The notes beneath the pieces were generated by a model. That model was not told where the DNA came from. It ran no database searches and saw only the letters and a list, made by a program, of their open reading frames with translations. A stretch of 64,000 nucleotides of DNA from Microbacterium sp. CBA3102 (GTDB lineage Bacteria; Actinomycetota; Actinomycetes; Actinomycetales; Microbacteriaceae), in NCBI RefSeq assembly GCF_007954505.1, contig NZ_CP042412.1, forward strand, positions 1,240,001-1,304,000. Reading direction: 5' to 3'. Numbering within the stretch: position 1 is the first letter of the stretch; every line of letters starts with the position of its first letter. Below, piece by piece: positions 24,785 through 32,271 of the stretch. Position numbers and translations under genes: made by a program.

Positions 24785-25300
24785 GTGTCACTCACATCAC
24801 CCCAGGCGCCGCAGCCCGACACCACTGCCGCCGGGCTCCCCGGAGCTGTGGTGATCATAGGCATCCGACGGCTCCTCATCTGGGCCCTCGTCGCGGGAGT
24901 CCTCTACTCCGTCTTCATGAGCGGCAGCAAGGGATTCTGCCCGGGAGGAATCGATGCCGATGGCGGGTTCATCGACGCGGAGGGCCGGTCGGTCGAGCAG
25001 GCTCCGATGTGCGTGTCGTTGGCACTCCGTCCCAGCGTGTTCGTCTATGTCGGCATCGCGCTGATCGTCCTGATCGCGATTGGGCGCGTCACCAAGGCAT
25101 CGGATGAGCGCCCCGCCCTGCGGACACTGGAACGCGCGATCCGAGGAGCCGGTCTGCTCGTCGCCGTGGCACTCGTGGTTTCGCACGTGTGGTTCCAGCT
25201 GATTCCGCTCGAGCAGTTCTCGTCCGGCTCCTGGTCCGTCTTCAGCCCCTTCCCACTCGGGGTCATCGACGTCGTGACTGAGCCGATGACGGGACCCTGA
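24785..25300 (+). CDS. Three-helix membrane protein, unknown
   Basis: A 171-residue integral membrane protein. Hydrophobic segments lie near 24-44, 84-100 and 120-140. An extracytoplasmic loop carries two cysteines (GFCPGGID and APMCVS) that could form a disulfide. It starts at GTG 24785 with AAGGAG seven bases upstream. It resembles small DUF2975-like membrane proteins in layout, but I cannot assign it. It is divergent from the defence operon and convergent with an MFS gene, so its context says little. Confidence 0.65.
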   Translation: MSLTSPQAPQPDTTAAGLPGAVVIIGIRRLLIWALVAGVLYSVFMSGSKGFCPGGIDADGGFIDAEGRSVEQAPMCVSLALRPSVFVYVGIALIVLIAIGRVTKASDERPALRTLERAIRGAGLLVAVALVVSHVWFQLIPLEQFSSGSWSVFSPFPLGVIDVVTEPMTGP

Positions 25301-25319
25301 CGGCCGGACGGCGCGCGGC

Positions 25320-26549
25320 CTACCGCCCCGCCCGTACCCGCAGTCCGAACGCGATCCCCGCGAGCGCGATCACCACGATCCCGTACCCGACGCACACCGC
25401 TTCGAGCCCGAACACCCCGACCAGCGCACCGGCGATCACAGCCGGCACTCCGAAGGCCAGATACGCCAGCACATACAGGACGGCGAAGGTGTCGGCCCGC
25501 TGCGTCGCCGGGATCTGCGGAGCCAACGACGCGACGACTCCTGAGAACGCGGTTCCGAAGCCCATGCCGGTGACCGCCGCCGCGACGAGGTAGAACGGCA
25601 GCGCCCCCACGCCCAACGCGATCAGCGACAGCAGCGTCCCGACCCCGAGCGCCGACGTGCCGAACAGCACCATCGATCGCGCGGAGATCCGCCGCAGCAC
25701 GAAGGCCGTCACCGCACCGACACCGGCGAGCAGCACGACGCCGAGCCCCTGCCACACGTGCGCCTCCCCGCCGAGCTCGCCCCGCACGATGTTCGCGCCG
25801 AGCGACAGGAAGAGTCCACCCGTCGCCCACCCCGCGATCACCGCCGGAGCCCCACGCCAGAAGTCGGCCCGAATCGCCGGAGGGATCGACAGCCGGAAGC
25901 TCAGCGACGCCCACACTCCGGGCGTGCGCGGCGCGGTCTCCGGCACCAGCAGGAAGAGCACCGCCAGCACGAGGTAGATCGAGCTCAAGGGCGCGAACAC
26001 GTCGAGCAGGGCCTCGCCGCTCACGTCGAGCATCACCCCGGACGCGAGCGCCCCGAGCGCGAGTCCGATCCCGGGGCTCAGCGCGTTCCACAGCGCCGCG
26101 ACCCCGGCACGCCCGCCCGGTGCGAAGTCGAGCACCGTCGCCGACAGAGCCGAGATCAGCAGACCACTCGCCACGCCCTGCAGGATGCGCGCGAGGAACA
26201 GCACTGCGACGGCATCCGCGTGCCAGAAGAGGAACATGCTCCCGGCCAGCAGCAGGAACCCGGCGATCGCGACCGGACGACGACCCACGTGATCCGAGAC
26301 CGAACCGGCGGTGAGGAGTGTGAGCAGCAGTGCCACCGCGTACACCGCGAACACGGCGCTGATCACCACAGCCGGGAACCCGATGTCCTGCGCGAGCACC
26401 GGATAGAACGGCGACGGCGCACTCGCCCCGACCATCATCAGGATCTGCGCCACGATCGCCAGCACGAATCCGAACCGCGCCCGGGGGACCGCGCCGGGCG
26501 AGGTGTTGCCCGCCATCGACGGACGGATGATCGGCGCGGTGCTGGTCAT
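25320..26549 (-). CDS. MFS transporter (12-helix drug-efflux type)
   Basis: A 409-residue major facilitator protein with about 12 hydrophobic helices. The loop 2-3 motif is SVSDHVGRRPV, the classical MFS motif A, and a proline/glycine-rich helix 5 (GLALGALASGVML) supports an antiporter role. The substrate cannot be read, but MFS genes divergent from a small ArsR-type regulator are usually exporters of drugs or metabolites. Two matching dyads separate it from the regulator gene, so it is probably repressed until a ligand appears. The start at 26549 is followed by a polar 25-residue cytoplasmic N-terminus. Confidence 0.88.
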   Translation of the reverse strand: MTSTAPIIRPSMAGNTSPGAVPRARFGFVLAIVAQILMMVGASAPSPFYPVLAQDIGFPAVVISAVFAVYAVALLLTLLTAGSVSDHVGRRPVAIAGFLLLAGSMFLFWHADAVAVLFLARILQGVASGLLISALSATVLDFAPGGRAGVAALWNALSPGIGLALGALASGVMLDVSGEALLDVFAPLSSIYLVLAVLFLLVPETAPRTPGVWASLSFRLSIPPAIRADFWRGAPAVIAGWATGGLFLSLGANIVRGELGGEAHVWQGLGVVLLAGVGAVTAFVLRRISARSMVLFGTSALGVGTLLSLIALGVGALPFYLVAAAVTGMGFGTAFSGVVASLAPQIPATQRADTFAVLYVLAYLAFGVPAVIAGALVGVFGLEAVCVGYGIVVIALAGIAFGLRVRAGR

Positions 26550-26564
26550 GGCGACTCCTCATAA

Positions 26565-26631
26565 GGTTCGAGAATCATCGAACTATCGGAGCGTACTCGC
26601 CATCCTGCGATTGTTCAACTATTCTCGAACC
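26565..26631. promoter_or_regulatory. Paired operators between MFS and ArsR-type genes
   Basis: GGTTCGAGAATCATCGAAC (26565-26583) and its inverted near-copy at 26613-26631 (16 of 19 positions the same) flank the divergent promoters. Each copy is itself a dyad of the form GTTCGA-N6-TCGAAC. One lies just upstream of each start codon. Confidence 0.75.
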
Positions 26632-26940
26632 ATGCCTGGCGATCTCCCTCACCCGGAACGCTCCGAGATCCAGCTCACGGACGTGCTCTTCGCGCTCAGC
26701 GACCCCGAGCGCCTCGCCATCGCGCGCCAGCTCGCCGACGGACCGCTCGACATGGCAGCCTGTCACGCCACCGATCCGAACCTCCCGAAGTCGACAAAGT
26801 CGCACTTCATGAAGGTGCTGCGCGAAGCCGGAGTCATCCGCAACGAGCCCCACGGACGCCGGCGGATGCTGACGCTCCGACGCGACGACCTCGACGCGCT
26901 CTTCCCGGGGCTGTTGGATTCGGTGCTGCGCACTCCGTGA
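26632..26940 (+). CDS. ArsR-type winged-helix transcriptional regulator
   Basis: A 102-residue winged-helix protein. The recognition region reads ALSDPERLAIARQLADGPLDMAAC, then LPKSTKSHFMKVLREAGVI and GRRRMLTLRRDDLDALFPGLL. This is the ArsR/SmtB fold without the CxC metal site, so the ligand is probably organic. The start ATG 26632 abuts the right-hand operator copy, so repression would cover its own translation start. The transcript is almost leaderless. It probably controls the divergent MFS exporter. Confidence 0.85.
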   Translation: MPGDLPHPERSEIQLTDVLFALSDPERLAIARQLADGPLDMAACHATDPNLPKSTKSHFMKVLREAGVIRNEPHGRRRMLTLRRDDLDALFPGLLDSVLRTP

Positions 26941-26983
26941 CCGCCCGCCGCCCGTCGAGCCGGGATTCCTTGCCCGCCCGTGA

Positions 26984-27003
26984 GAGTGAGTGTATAGTCA
27001 CTC
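26984..27003. promoter_or_regulatory. TetR operator, copy 1
   Basis: GAGTGA-N8-TCACTC, ending two bases before the TetR start codon at 27006. The same 6-8-6 dyad recurs at 27611-27630 before the exporter gene, which identifies both as sites for this regulator. Confidence 0.78.
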
Positions 27004-27005
27004 AT

Positions 27006-27572
27006 ATGTCCAGCACTCGCAGTTCCATCCTCTCGACAGCCGACGCCCGTCGGCCCCTCGTGGCTGCGGCAGCGCTGGCGGCGTTCGCACGCGGTGGCTA
27101 TCACGGCACGACCGTCGCCGACGTGGCGCGCGAGGCCAAGATCTCGCCGGCCTACGTCTTCAAGCTGTACTCCGGCAAGGAGGCGCTGTTCGTCGTGGCG
27201 CTCGACGCCTGCTTCGACGCGATCCTCGCCGCCCTCGAGGAAGGGGCGGATGCCGCCGCCGACACCTCGCCGGAAGGGGTGCTCGACGCGATGGGTGACG
27301 CCTACGCGCACCTCATCTCCGACCGGACGCTGTTGATGTTGCAGGTGCACGCGCAGTCGGTCGCCGAGATCCCCGCCGTGGGCGGGGCGCTGCGGGAAGG
27401 GCTCGAACGCGTCACGACGTTCGCGAAGACCCGTTCTCGGGCGAGCGACGACGATGTGCAGCGCTTCATCGCGTACGGGCAGCTCTGTCACCTGATCGTC
27501 ACGACGCAGCTCGACGGGCGCCCGGGGGACTGGGTCGCCCTGCTGACCAAGGGGATCACGCACCCCGACTGA
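27006..27572 (+). CDS. TetR/AcrR-family regulator of the downstream MFS exporter
   Basis: A 188-residue TetR protein. The HTH is AALAAFARGGYHGTTVADVAREAKISPAYVFKLYSGKEALF, followed by a helical ligand-binding domain. The frame is open to 26937, but ATG 27006 sits right after the operator dyad and gives the normal short arm before the HTH. It probably represses itself and the DHA2-type exporter 100 bases downstream, since both have the same dyad. The inducer is unknown. Confidence 0.9.
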   Translation: MSSTRSSILSTADARRPLVAAAALAAFARGGYHGTTVADVAREAKISPAYVFKLYSGKEALFVVALDACFDAILAALEEGADAAADTSPEGVLDAMGDAYAHLISDRTLLMLQVHAQSVAEIPAVGGALREGLERVTTFAKTRSRASDDDVQRFIAYGQLCHLIVTTQLDGRPGDWVALLTKGITHPD

Positions 27573-27610
27573 TACTTCTGTCGGAGGCGGGTCTATTTCC
27601 GCGCCCTCAA

Positions 27611-27630
27611 GAGTGAGTGAGCAATCACTC
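27611..27630. promoter_or_regulatory. TetR operator, copy 2
   Basis: GAGTGA-N8-TCACTC, identical in arms and spacing to 26984-27003, and 41 bases before the exporter start at 27672. It implies a separate, regulated promoter for the exporter. Confidence 0.78.
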
Positions 27631-27671
27631 AGCACCTACTCCGCCCACAAGAATCCAGAACGGAGCACGTC

Positions 27672-29090
27672 ATGACCACCCTCACTTCCCTCCCGGCGGT
27701 CGCCGCACCGCGCAGCACGCGTCGCTGGCTCGCCCTCAGCGTCCTCGCCCTCGCCCAGTTCCTCGTGGTGCTCGACGCTTCGATCGTGAACATCGCCCTC
27801 CCCGTCATCGGGCGGCAGCTGGGCATGGATACCGCCACCCTCTCTTGGGTGATCACCGCCTACGTGCTCGCGTTCGGAGGACTGCTCCTCCTCGGTGGAC
27901 GCCTTGCCGACCGATACGGGCACCGCCGGGTGTTCCTCCTCGGAGCGGCCGGGTTCGTGGCAGCATCCGCGCTCGCCGGGTTCTCTCTCTCGAGCGAGAT
28001 GCTCCTCTCCGCCCGCGCCCTGCAGGGGGTGTCGGCCGCGCTCCTCGCCCCGGCCGCCCTCGCGCTGCTGACCCAGCTGTTCCCGGACGACGCCGAACGC
28101 ACCAAGGCGCTGGGAGTGTGGGGAGCGGTCGCCGGCGCCGGATCCGCCGCAGGGGTGCTGCTCGGTGGGGTGCTCACGGCGACCCTCGGCTGGCAGTCGG
28201 TGTTCTTCGTGAACGTGCCGATCGGCGCGCTCGTGCTCCTCGCGATCCCGCTGCTCATCACCCGCGACGGCCTCCGTGTCTCCGGTCGACTGGATGCTGC
28301 CGGCGCCGTGACGGTCACTGCCGCACTGGTCTCGCTCGTCGGTGCACTGAGCGCGGTCGAGCAGGTCGGGTTCGTGCATCCGTTGCCGCTGGGACTGCTC
28401 GCCCTCGCGCTGGTGCTCGGAGGGGTCTTCGTGGCGATCGAGCGCCGCGCCGCCGCTCCTCTCGTCCCGCTCCGCGTGTTCCGGAACCGCAACCTCGCGC
28501 TCGGCAACATCGTCATGCTGCTGGGCGGGGCCACCATGGTCGCCCTCTTCTTCGCCCTCTCGGTCTACATGCAGGCCGTGCTCGGCTATGACGCGCTGAC
28601 CGCAGGCCTCACGCAGCTGCCCCTCGCCGGTGTGCTCGTGCTGGTCGCCGGTGCGGTCCCCGCCGTGATCGCCCGCGTCGGCACGCGGCCGGTGCTGATC
28701 GGGGCGCTGCTCCTCCTCGCGGCAGGGCTCGTGTGGCTCTCCGCATCTCCGGCGGATGCCGCGTTCCTCACACACCTGCTCGGTCCGACTCTCCTGGTCG
28801 GCGTCGGACTCGGCGGCGCGGTCGTCGCGACCACCCAGCTCGCCGTGGACGGCGTCGAGGGCGGAGAGGCCGGGCTCGCGGGTGGACTCGTCAACACCAG
28901 TCAGCAGTTCGGTGGCGCGATCGGGCTCGCGGTGCTCGGCACGGTCGCAGGGCTCCGCACCGCGGCACTCTCGGCGGAAGGGGCCTCCCACGCCGAGGCC
29001 CTCACGGGCGGGTTCTCCTGGCTCTTCCTCGGCGCGGCAGGACTGGCGGTCGTCGGCGCGGCGATCGTCGCGGTCTGGCGCCGCGACTGA
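27672..29090 (+). CDS. DHA2-family (14-helix) MFS drug exporter
   Basis: A 472-residue MFS protein of the EmrB/QacA type. Motif D1-like LDASIVNIALPVI lies in helix 1, motif A GGRLADRYGHRRVFL after helix 2 and motif C-like GSAAGVLLGGVL in helix 5. There are about 14 hydrophobic helices. The proton-drug antiport role is inferred from the family. Gene order (TetR regulator, shared dyad, exporter) is the standard layout for inducible multidrug efflux. AGAACGGAGCACGTC precedes the ATG. Confidence 0.9.
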   Translation: MTTLTSLPAVAAPRSTRRWLALSVLALAQFLVVLDASIVNIALPVIGRQLGMDTATLSWVITAYVLAFGGLLLLGGRLADRYGHRRVFLLGAAGFVAASALAGFSLSSEMLLSARALQGVSAALLAPAALALLTQLFPDDAERTKALGVWGAVAGAGSAAGVLLGGVLTATLGWQSVFFVNVPIGALVLLAIPLLITRDGLRVSGRLDAAGAVTVTAALVSLVGALSAVEQVGFVHPLPLGLLALALVLGGVFVAIERRAAAPLVPLRVFRNRNLALGNIVMLLGGATMVALFFALSVYMQAVLGYDALTAGLTQLPLAGVLVLVAGAVPAVIARVGTRPVLIGALLLLAAGLVWLSASPADAAFLTHLLGPTLLVGVGLGGAVVATTQLAVDGVEGGEAGLAGGLVNTSQQFGGAIGLAVLGTVAGLRTAALSAEGASHAEALTGGFSWLFLGAAGLAVVGAAIVAVWRRD

Positions 29091-29101
29091 GGGTGTCGGA
29101 G

Positions 29102-29145
29102 CGAGCCCGTGGACGACGTCGCTGGGCACGTTCTCCACGGGCTCG
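29102..29145. terminator. Hairpin terminator after the MFS exporter
   Basis: Perfect 12-bp arms CGAGCCCGTGGA and TCCACGGGCTCG with a 20-base loop, 12 bases after the exporter stop. No U-tract. The rest of the 223-bp gap to the next gene carries that gene's promoter and nothing else that I can identify. Confidence 0.6.
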
Positions 29146-29313
29146 TTCGCGTGGGCGGGATCGAAATGACCTTCTGAGTTCGCCGGGAGTTACGGTAATG
29201 ACAAGTGGTGGCTGCCTTTTGGTTGTCGTTCTGGCCTCAGATTTGGAACGGATGCCGAGATGGGCGGATACTTCTGGCATCCCGGCCGTCGTGAATCGGC
29301 TGGGGGAATCGAC

Positions 29314-30297
29314 ATGCAGACCTCCACCGCACTCGCGCCAGGAACGACCATCGCCATCGTCGGCGCCGGTCGCGTCGGACGCGTGCTCGCCGGGGCACTG
29401 CGCGCGGCCGGGTTCGACGTCCTCGGACCCCTCCGGCGCGACCAATCGATGCCGAAAGCGGAGATCGCGCTGCTCTGCGTGCCGGACCGCGCCATCCCGG
29501 CGGTGGCGTTCGTCGCACGACCGCATGTGCGGTTCGTCGGACACGTCTCGGGTGCCACCTCGCTCGACGACGTCGACTTCCGTTTCCACCCCCTGCAGAC
29601 CTTTACGGGGACCGAGCCGCCCGACGTGTTCCACGGCATCGGCGCCGCGGTCGCCGGCCGCACCGACGAAGCCCGCTCTGTCGCCGAGCAGCTGGCCCGC
29701 GTGCTCGGGACCCGTCCGTTCACGGTCGACGACGAGCACCGCGTGAGATATCACGCGTCCGCATCGTTCGCCTCGAACTTCGTGCTGGCGGTGCTCGATG
29801 CGGCCGAGCAACTCGCCGTCGCCGCCGGTATCCCCGAGGGCGAGGCTCGCGAACTCCTCACCCCGCTCGTCGGTCGCACCATCGAGAACTGGGCACGCGT
29901 CGGAGCGCAGGAAGCTCTCACCGGACCGATCGCCCGAGGGGATGAAGCCACGGTCGCGCGTCAGAGGTCAGCTGCGGAGGAACACGACCTTCAGGCACTG
30001 TTCGACGCCCTCGCCGTGGCCACCCGAACGATCGCCTCGCGGGAGGAAGGGTCGACAGGGGTGCTGCCGCGGGAGACGGTGTCGCGGGAGGGGGTGTCGC
30101 GGGAGGGGGCGGGGGAGATGGCGTCGCGGGAGATGGTGTCGCGGGAGATGGTGTCGCGGGAGGCAGGGTCGCGGGAGGAAGGGTCGCGAGGGATGCCGTC
30201 GCGAGGGGTGCCGTCGCGGGGGGCGGTGTCGCGTGAGGGGGCGCGGGAGAACCCGTTGCGAGAAGTTGCCGGCGAAGAGAAGGAGTCTTCTGTATGA
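29314..30297 (+). CDS. Rossmann-like/DUF2520 oxidoreductase with SRE-repeat tail, pantothenate operon
   Basis: A 327-residue protein. The Rossmann core begins with TIAIVGAGRVGRVLAGALR (GxGxxG at 17-22). It contains a GHVSGATSLDDVDFRFHPLQTF segment and a helical DUF2520 C-terminal domain (to about residue 245). Residues about 245-315 are a low-complexity tail of imperfect 5-residue repeats rich in S-R-E-G. The protein overlaps panC by ATGA, and panB follows. Its fold is close to ketopantoate reductase (PanE), and DUF2520 genes often sit next to panC in actinobacteria, so a role as the missing ketopantoate reductase is an attractive but unproven inference. ATG 29314 with GGGGGA upstream is preferred over an upstream frame extension. 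Confidence 0.8.
   Translation: MQTSTALAPGTTIAIVGAGRVGRVLAGALRAAGFDVLGPLRRDQSMPKAEIALLCVPDRAIPAVAFVARPHVRFVGHVSGATSLDDVDFRFHPLQTFTGTEPPDVFHGIGAAVAGRTDEARSVAEQLARVLGTRPFTVDDEHRVRYHASASFASNFVLAVLDAAEQLAVAAGIPEGEARELLTPLVGRTIENWARVGAQEALTGPIARGDEATVARQRSAAEEHDLQALFDALAVATRTIASREEGSTGVLPRETVSREGVSREGAGEMASREMVSREMVSREAGSREEGSRGMPSRGVPSRGAVSREGARENPLREVAGEEKESSV
30037..30243 (+). repeat. 15-bp coding tandem repeat in the DUF2520 gene
   Basis: About 14 imperfect units of the form TCGCGGGAGRNGGTG run head to tail; one unit is shortened to 12 bases. All units keep the reading frame (5 codons, S-R-E-x-x). They encode the protein's C-terminal tail and end 51 bases before panC. The array is G-rich on the coding strand. 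Confidence 0.85.
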
Positions 30298-31181
30298 GGA
30301 TCCTCCGCACGATCACCGAGGTTCGGGCGGCTGTCCGCGACGCACGGCGCACAGACGCGTCGGTTGGGCTCGTCCCCACGATGGGGGCGTTCCATGACGG
30401 ACACCTCTCTCTCATGCGTGCGGCCCGAGCGGCTTCTGATCTCGTCGTCGTCTCGCTCTTCGTCAACCCGACGCAGTTCGGCGCGAACGAAGACCTCAGC
30501 ACCTACCCGCGTGACGAGGCGCGAGACGCCGCGCTCGCCGAAGCCGAGGGCGTGGATATCCTCTTCGCCCCGGCGGCATCCGAGATCTACCCCGACGGGT
30601 TCGCGACGAACATCCACGTCGCCGGCCTCACCGATGTTCTCGACGGTGCGAGTCGCGGCGCACATCACTTCGACGGCGTCGCCACGGTCGTCACGAAGCT
30701 GTTCGGGATCGTCCGCCCTGATGCCGCCTACTTCGGGCAGAAGGATGCGCAGCAGGTGCTGGTCGTCCGCCGCGTCGTACGCGACCTCGACCTGGACGTG
30801 CGGATCGTCGCCTGCCCGATCGTGCGCGAGGCCGACGGGCTCGCGATGAGCTCGCGCAACGTCTACCTCGATGCGGACGCCCGTGCTCAGGCGACCGCGC
30901 TCAACCGTGCCCTCGACGAAGCGACCGCGGTGTTCGACGGCGGTGCCCGTGACGCCGGCAGCATCCTGTCGACCGCTCGTCGCGTGCTGGACGAGGCCGA
31001 CATCGATCCGGAGTACCTCGAGCTCCGCGATGCCGAGACTCTGCGCCCTCTCGCGCGCGTCGACCGTGACGCCCTCCTCGCCGTGGCTGCGCACGTCGGG
31101 GCTGCTCGGCTCATCGACAACCACATCCTCTCCGGGGGCGACGTCGCCGCCGGCCCCACCGCGACGGAGGTCCGCGCATGA
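30294..31181 (+). CDS. panC: Pantoate--beta-alanine ligase (pantothenate synthetase)
   Basis: A 295-residue PanC, the usual length. It joins pantoate and beta-alanine with ATP to make pantothenate in the cytosol. Family motifs: PTMGAFHDGHLSL (28-40, the HIGH-like nucleotide site), SLFVNPTQFGANEDLSTYPR, ASRGAHHFDGVATVVTKLF, YFGQKDAQQ and the KMSKS-like MSSRNVYL. The start overlaps the stop of the DUF2520 gene (ATGA) and its stop overlaps panB in the same way, so the three are one coupled operon. Confidence 0.96.
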   Translation: MRILRTITEVRAAVRDARRTDASVGLVPTMGAFHDGHLSLMRAARAASDLVVVSLFVNPTQFGANEDLSTYPRDEARDAALAEAEGVDILFAPAASEIYPDGFATNIHVAGLTDVLDGASRGAHHFDGVATVVTKLFGIVRPDAAYFGQKDAQQVLVVRRVVRDLDLDVRIVACPIVREADGLAMSSRNVYLDADARAQATALNRALDEATAVFDGGARDAGSILSTARRVLDEADIDPEYLELRDAETLRPLARVDRDALLAVAAHVGAARLIDNHILSGGDVAAGPTATEVRA

Positions 31182-32047
31182 GTGCCCAAGCTGGTTCCCA
31201 CCCCCGTGTCACCCTCGCTGCCCTCGCCGCGAAGAAGGACGCGGGAGAAGCGCTCGTCATGGTCACCGCGTACGACCACCCCAGCGCGCAGATCGTGGAA
31301 GCTGCCGGGGTCGACATGGTGCTCGTGGGCGACTCGGCCGCGATGACCGTGCTCGGCTACGACAGCACGGTGCCGGTCACGGTTGACGAGATGCTCACGC
31401 TCACCAAGGCTGTTCGCCGCGGATTGACCTCCCCGCTGCTCATCGGCGACCTGCCCTTCGGGTCGTATGAAGCCTCTGACGAACTCGCCCTCGCGACGGC
31501 ACAGCGCTTCATCAAGGAGGCCGGCTGCGACCTCGTGAAGATCGAGCGCGGCGGCACGACCGTCGACCGCGCTCGGGCCCTGGTGCGAGCCGGCATTCCC
31601 GTGGTCGGGCACGTCGGACTCACCCCGCAGACCGCGACGGCTCTCGGCGGCTACCGCGCGCAGGGTCGCACCGCCGAAGCCGCGCTCGCCGTGATCGATG
31701 ATGCCCTCGCCCTGCAGGATGCCGGGTGCGCGATGCTCGTGGTCGAAGCAGTGCCCTCCGAAGTGACCGCAGCCCTCATGCCGCGCCTCGACATCCCGGT
31801 GATCGGTATCGGCGCCGGAGCGGGTGCCGACGGGCAGGTGCTCGTCTTCCACGACCTCCTCGGGCTCTATGACGGCGGGGCGGCAAAGTTCGTCAAGCGC
31901 TACGCCGATCTGCGCAGTGCGGCCATCGACGGCGTCGAGGCATACGCGCGGGAGGTGCGCAGCGGTGTGTATCCCTCGGCGGAGCACGGCTACACGATGG
32001 CGCGCGGTGAGGCGGCGCGCCTGGAGGAGATGCTCGCGACGCGCTGA
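31178..32047 (+). CDS. panB: 3-methyl-2-oxobutanoate hydroxymethyltransferase
   Basis: A 289-residue PanB, which transfers the hydroxymethyl group of methylene-tetrahydrofolate to ketoisovalerate to give ketopantoate. Motifs: MVTAYDHPSAQIVEAAGVDMVLVGDS (Mg-binding D52), GYDSTVPVTVDEML, LPFGSYE, VKIERGG, GHVGLTPQ and the catalytic glutamate segment MLVVEAVPSE, then IGIGAG. With panC beside it, ketopantoate reduction is the only step between them not assigned; the DUF2520 protein may do it. Confidence 0.96.
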   Translation: MSAQAGSHPRVTLAALAAKKDAGEALVMVTAYDHPSAQIVEAAGVDMVLVGDSAAMTVLGYDSTVPVTVDEMLTLTKAVRRGLTSPLLIGDLPFGSYEASDELALATAQRFIKEAGCDLVKIERGGTTVDRARALVRAGIPVVGHVGLTPQTATALGGYRAQGRTAEAALAVIDDALALQDAGCAMLVVEAVPSEVTAALMPRLDIPVIGIGAGAGADGQVLVFHDLLGLYDGGAAKFVKRYADLRSAAIDGVEAYAREVRSGVYPSAEHGYTMARGEAARLEEMLATR

Positions 32048-32149
32048 TCCAGCCGGCGCGTGGCCGATCGCCGGCCCCATCGAGAGCATCGCGGGCGTGT
32101 GACTCGCATCCGGGGTCATTGTGTGGGGTCATGTTTGCATAGTACATAG

Positions 32150-32243
32150 TTTCGAAGACTGGTGGCGTGTAGTCCCGCGCTTGTGGATAGCTTGCATGCA
32201 TGCTTGGCGATATTCCGGCATGCAATCGAATAAAGCTTCGAAA
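32150..32243. promoter_or_regulatory. Nested inverted repeats upstream of the DUF222/HNH gene
   Basis: Outer arms TTTCGAAG (32150-32157) and CTTCGAAA (32236-32243) enclose inner arms TTGCATGC (32192-32199) and GCATGCAA (32218-32225). All four 8-mers match perfectly. The stretch is notably richer in A+T than its surroundings and lies in the 224-bp gap before the gene, so it is probably its control region. Confidence 0.5.
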
Positions 32244-32271
32244 GTAGAGCCGTTCCGGGTTAGAGTGAAGC

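Noticed and set aside
27636..29138. 500-residue minus-strand ORF
   Set aside because: Highly charged Glu/Arg/Gly/His-rich shadow of the DHA2 exporter, with no domain.
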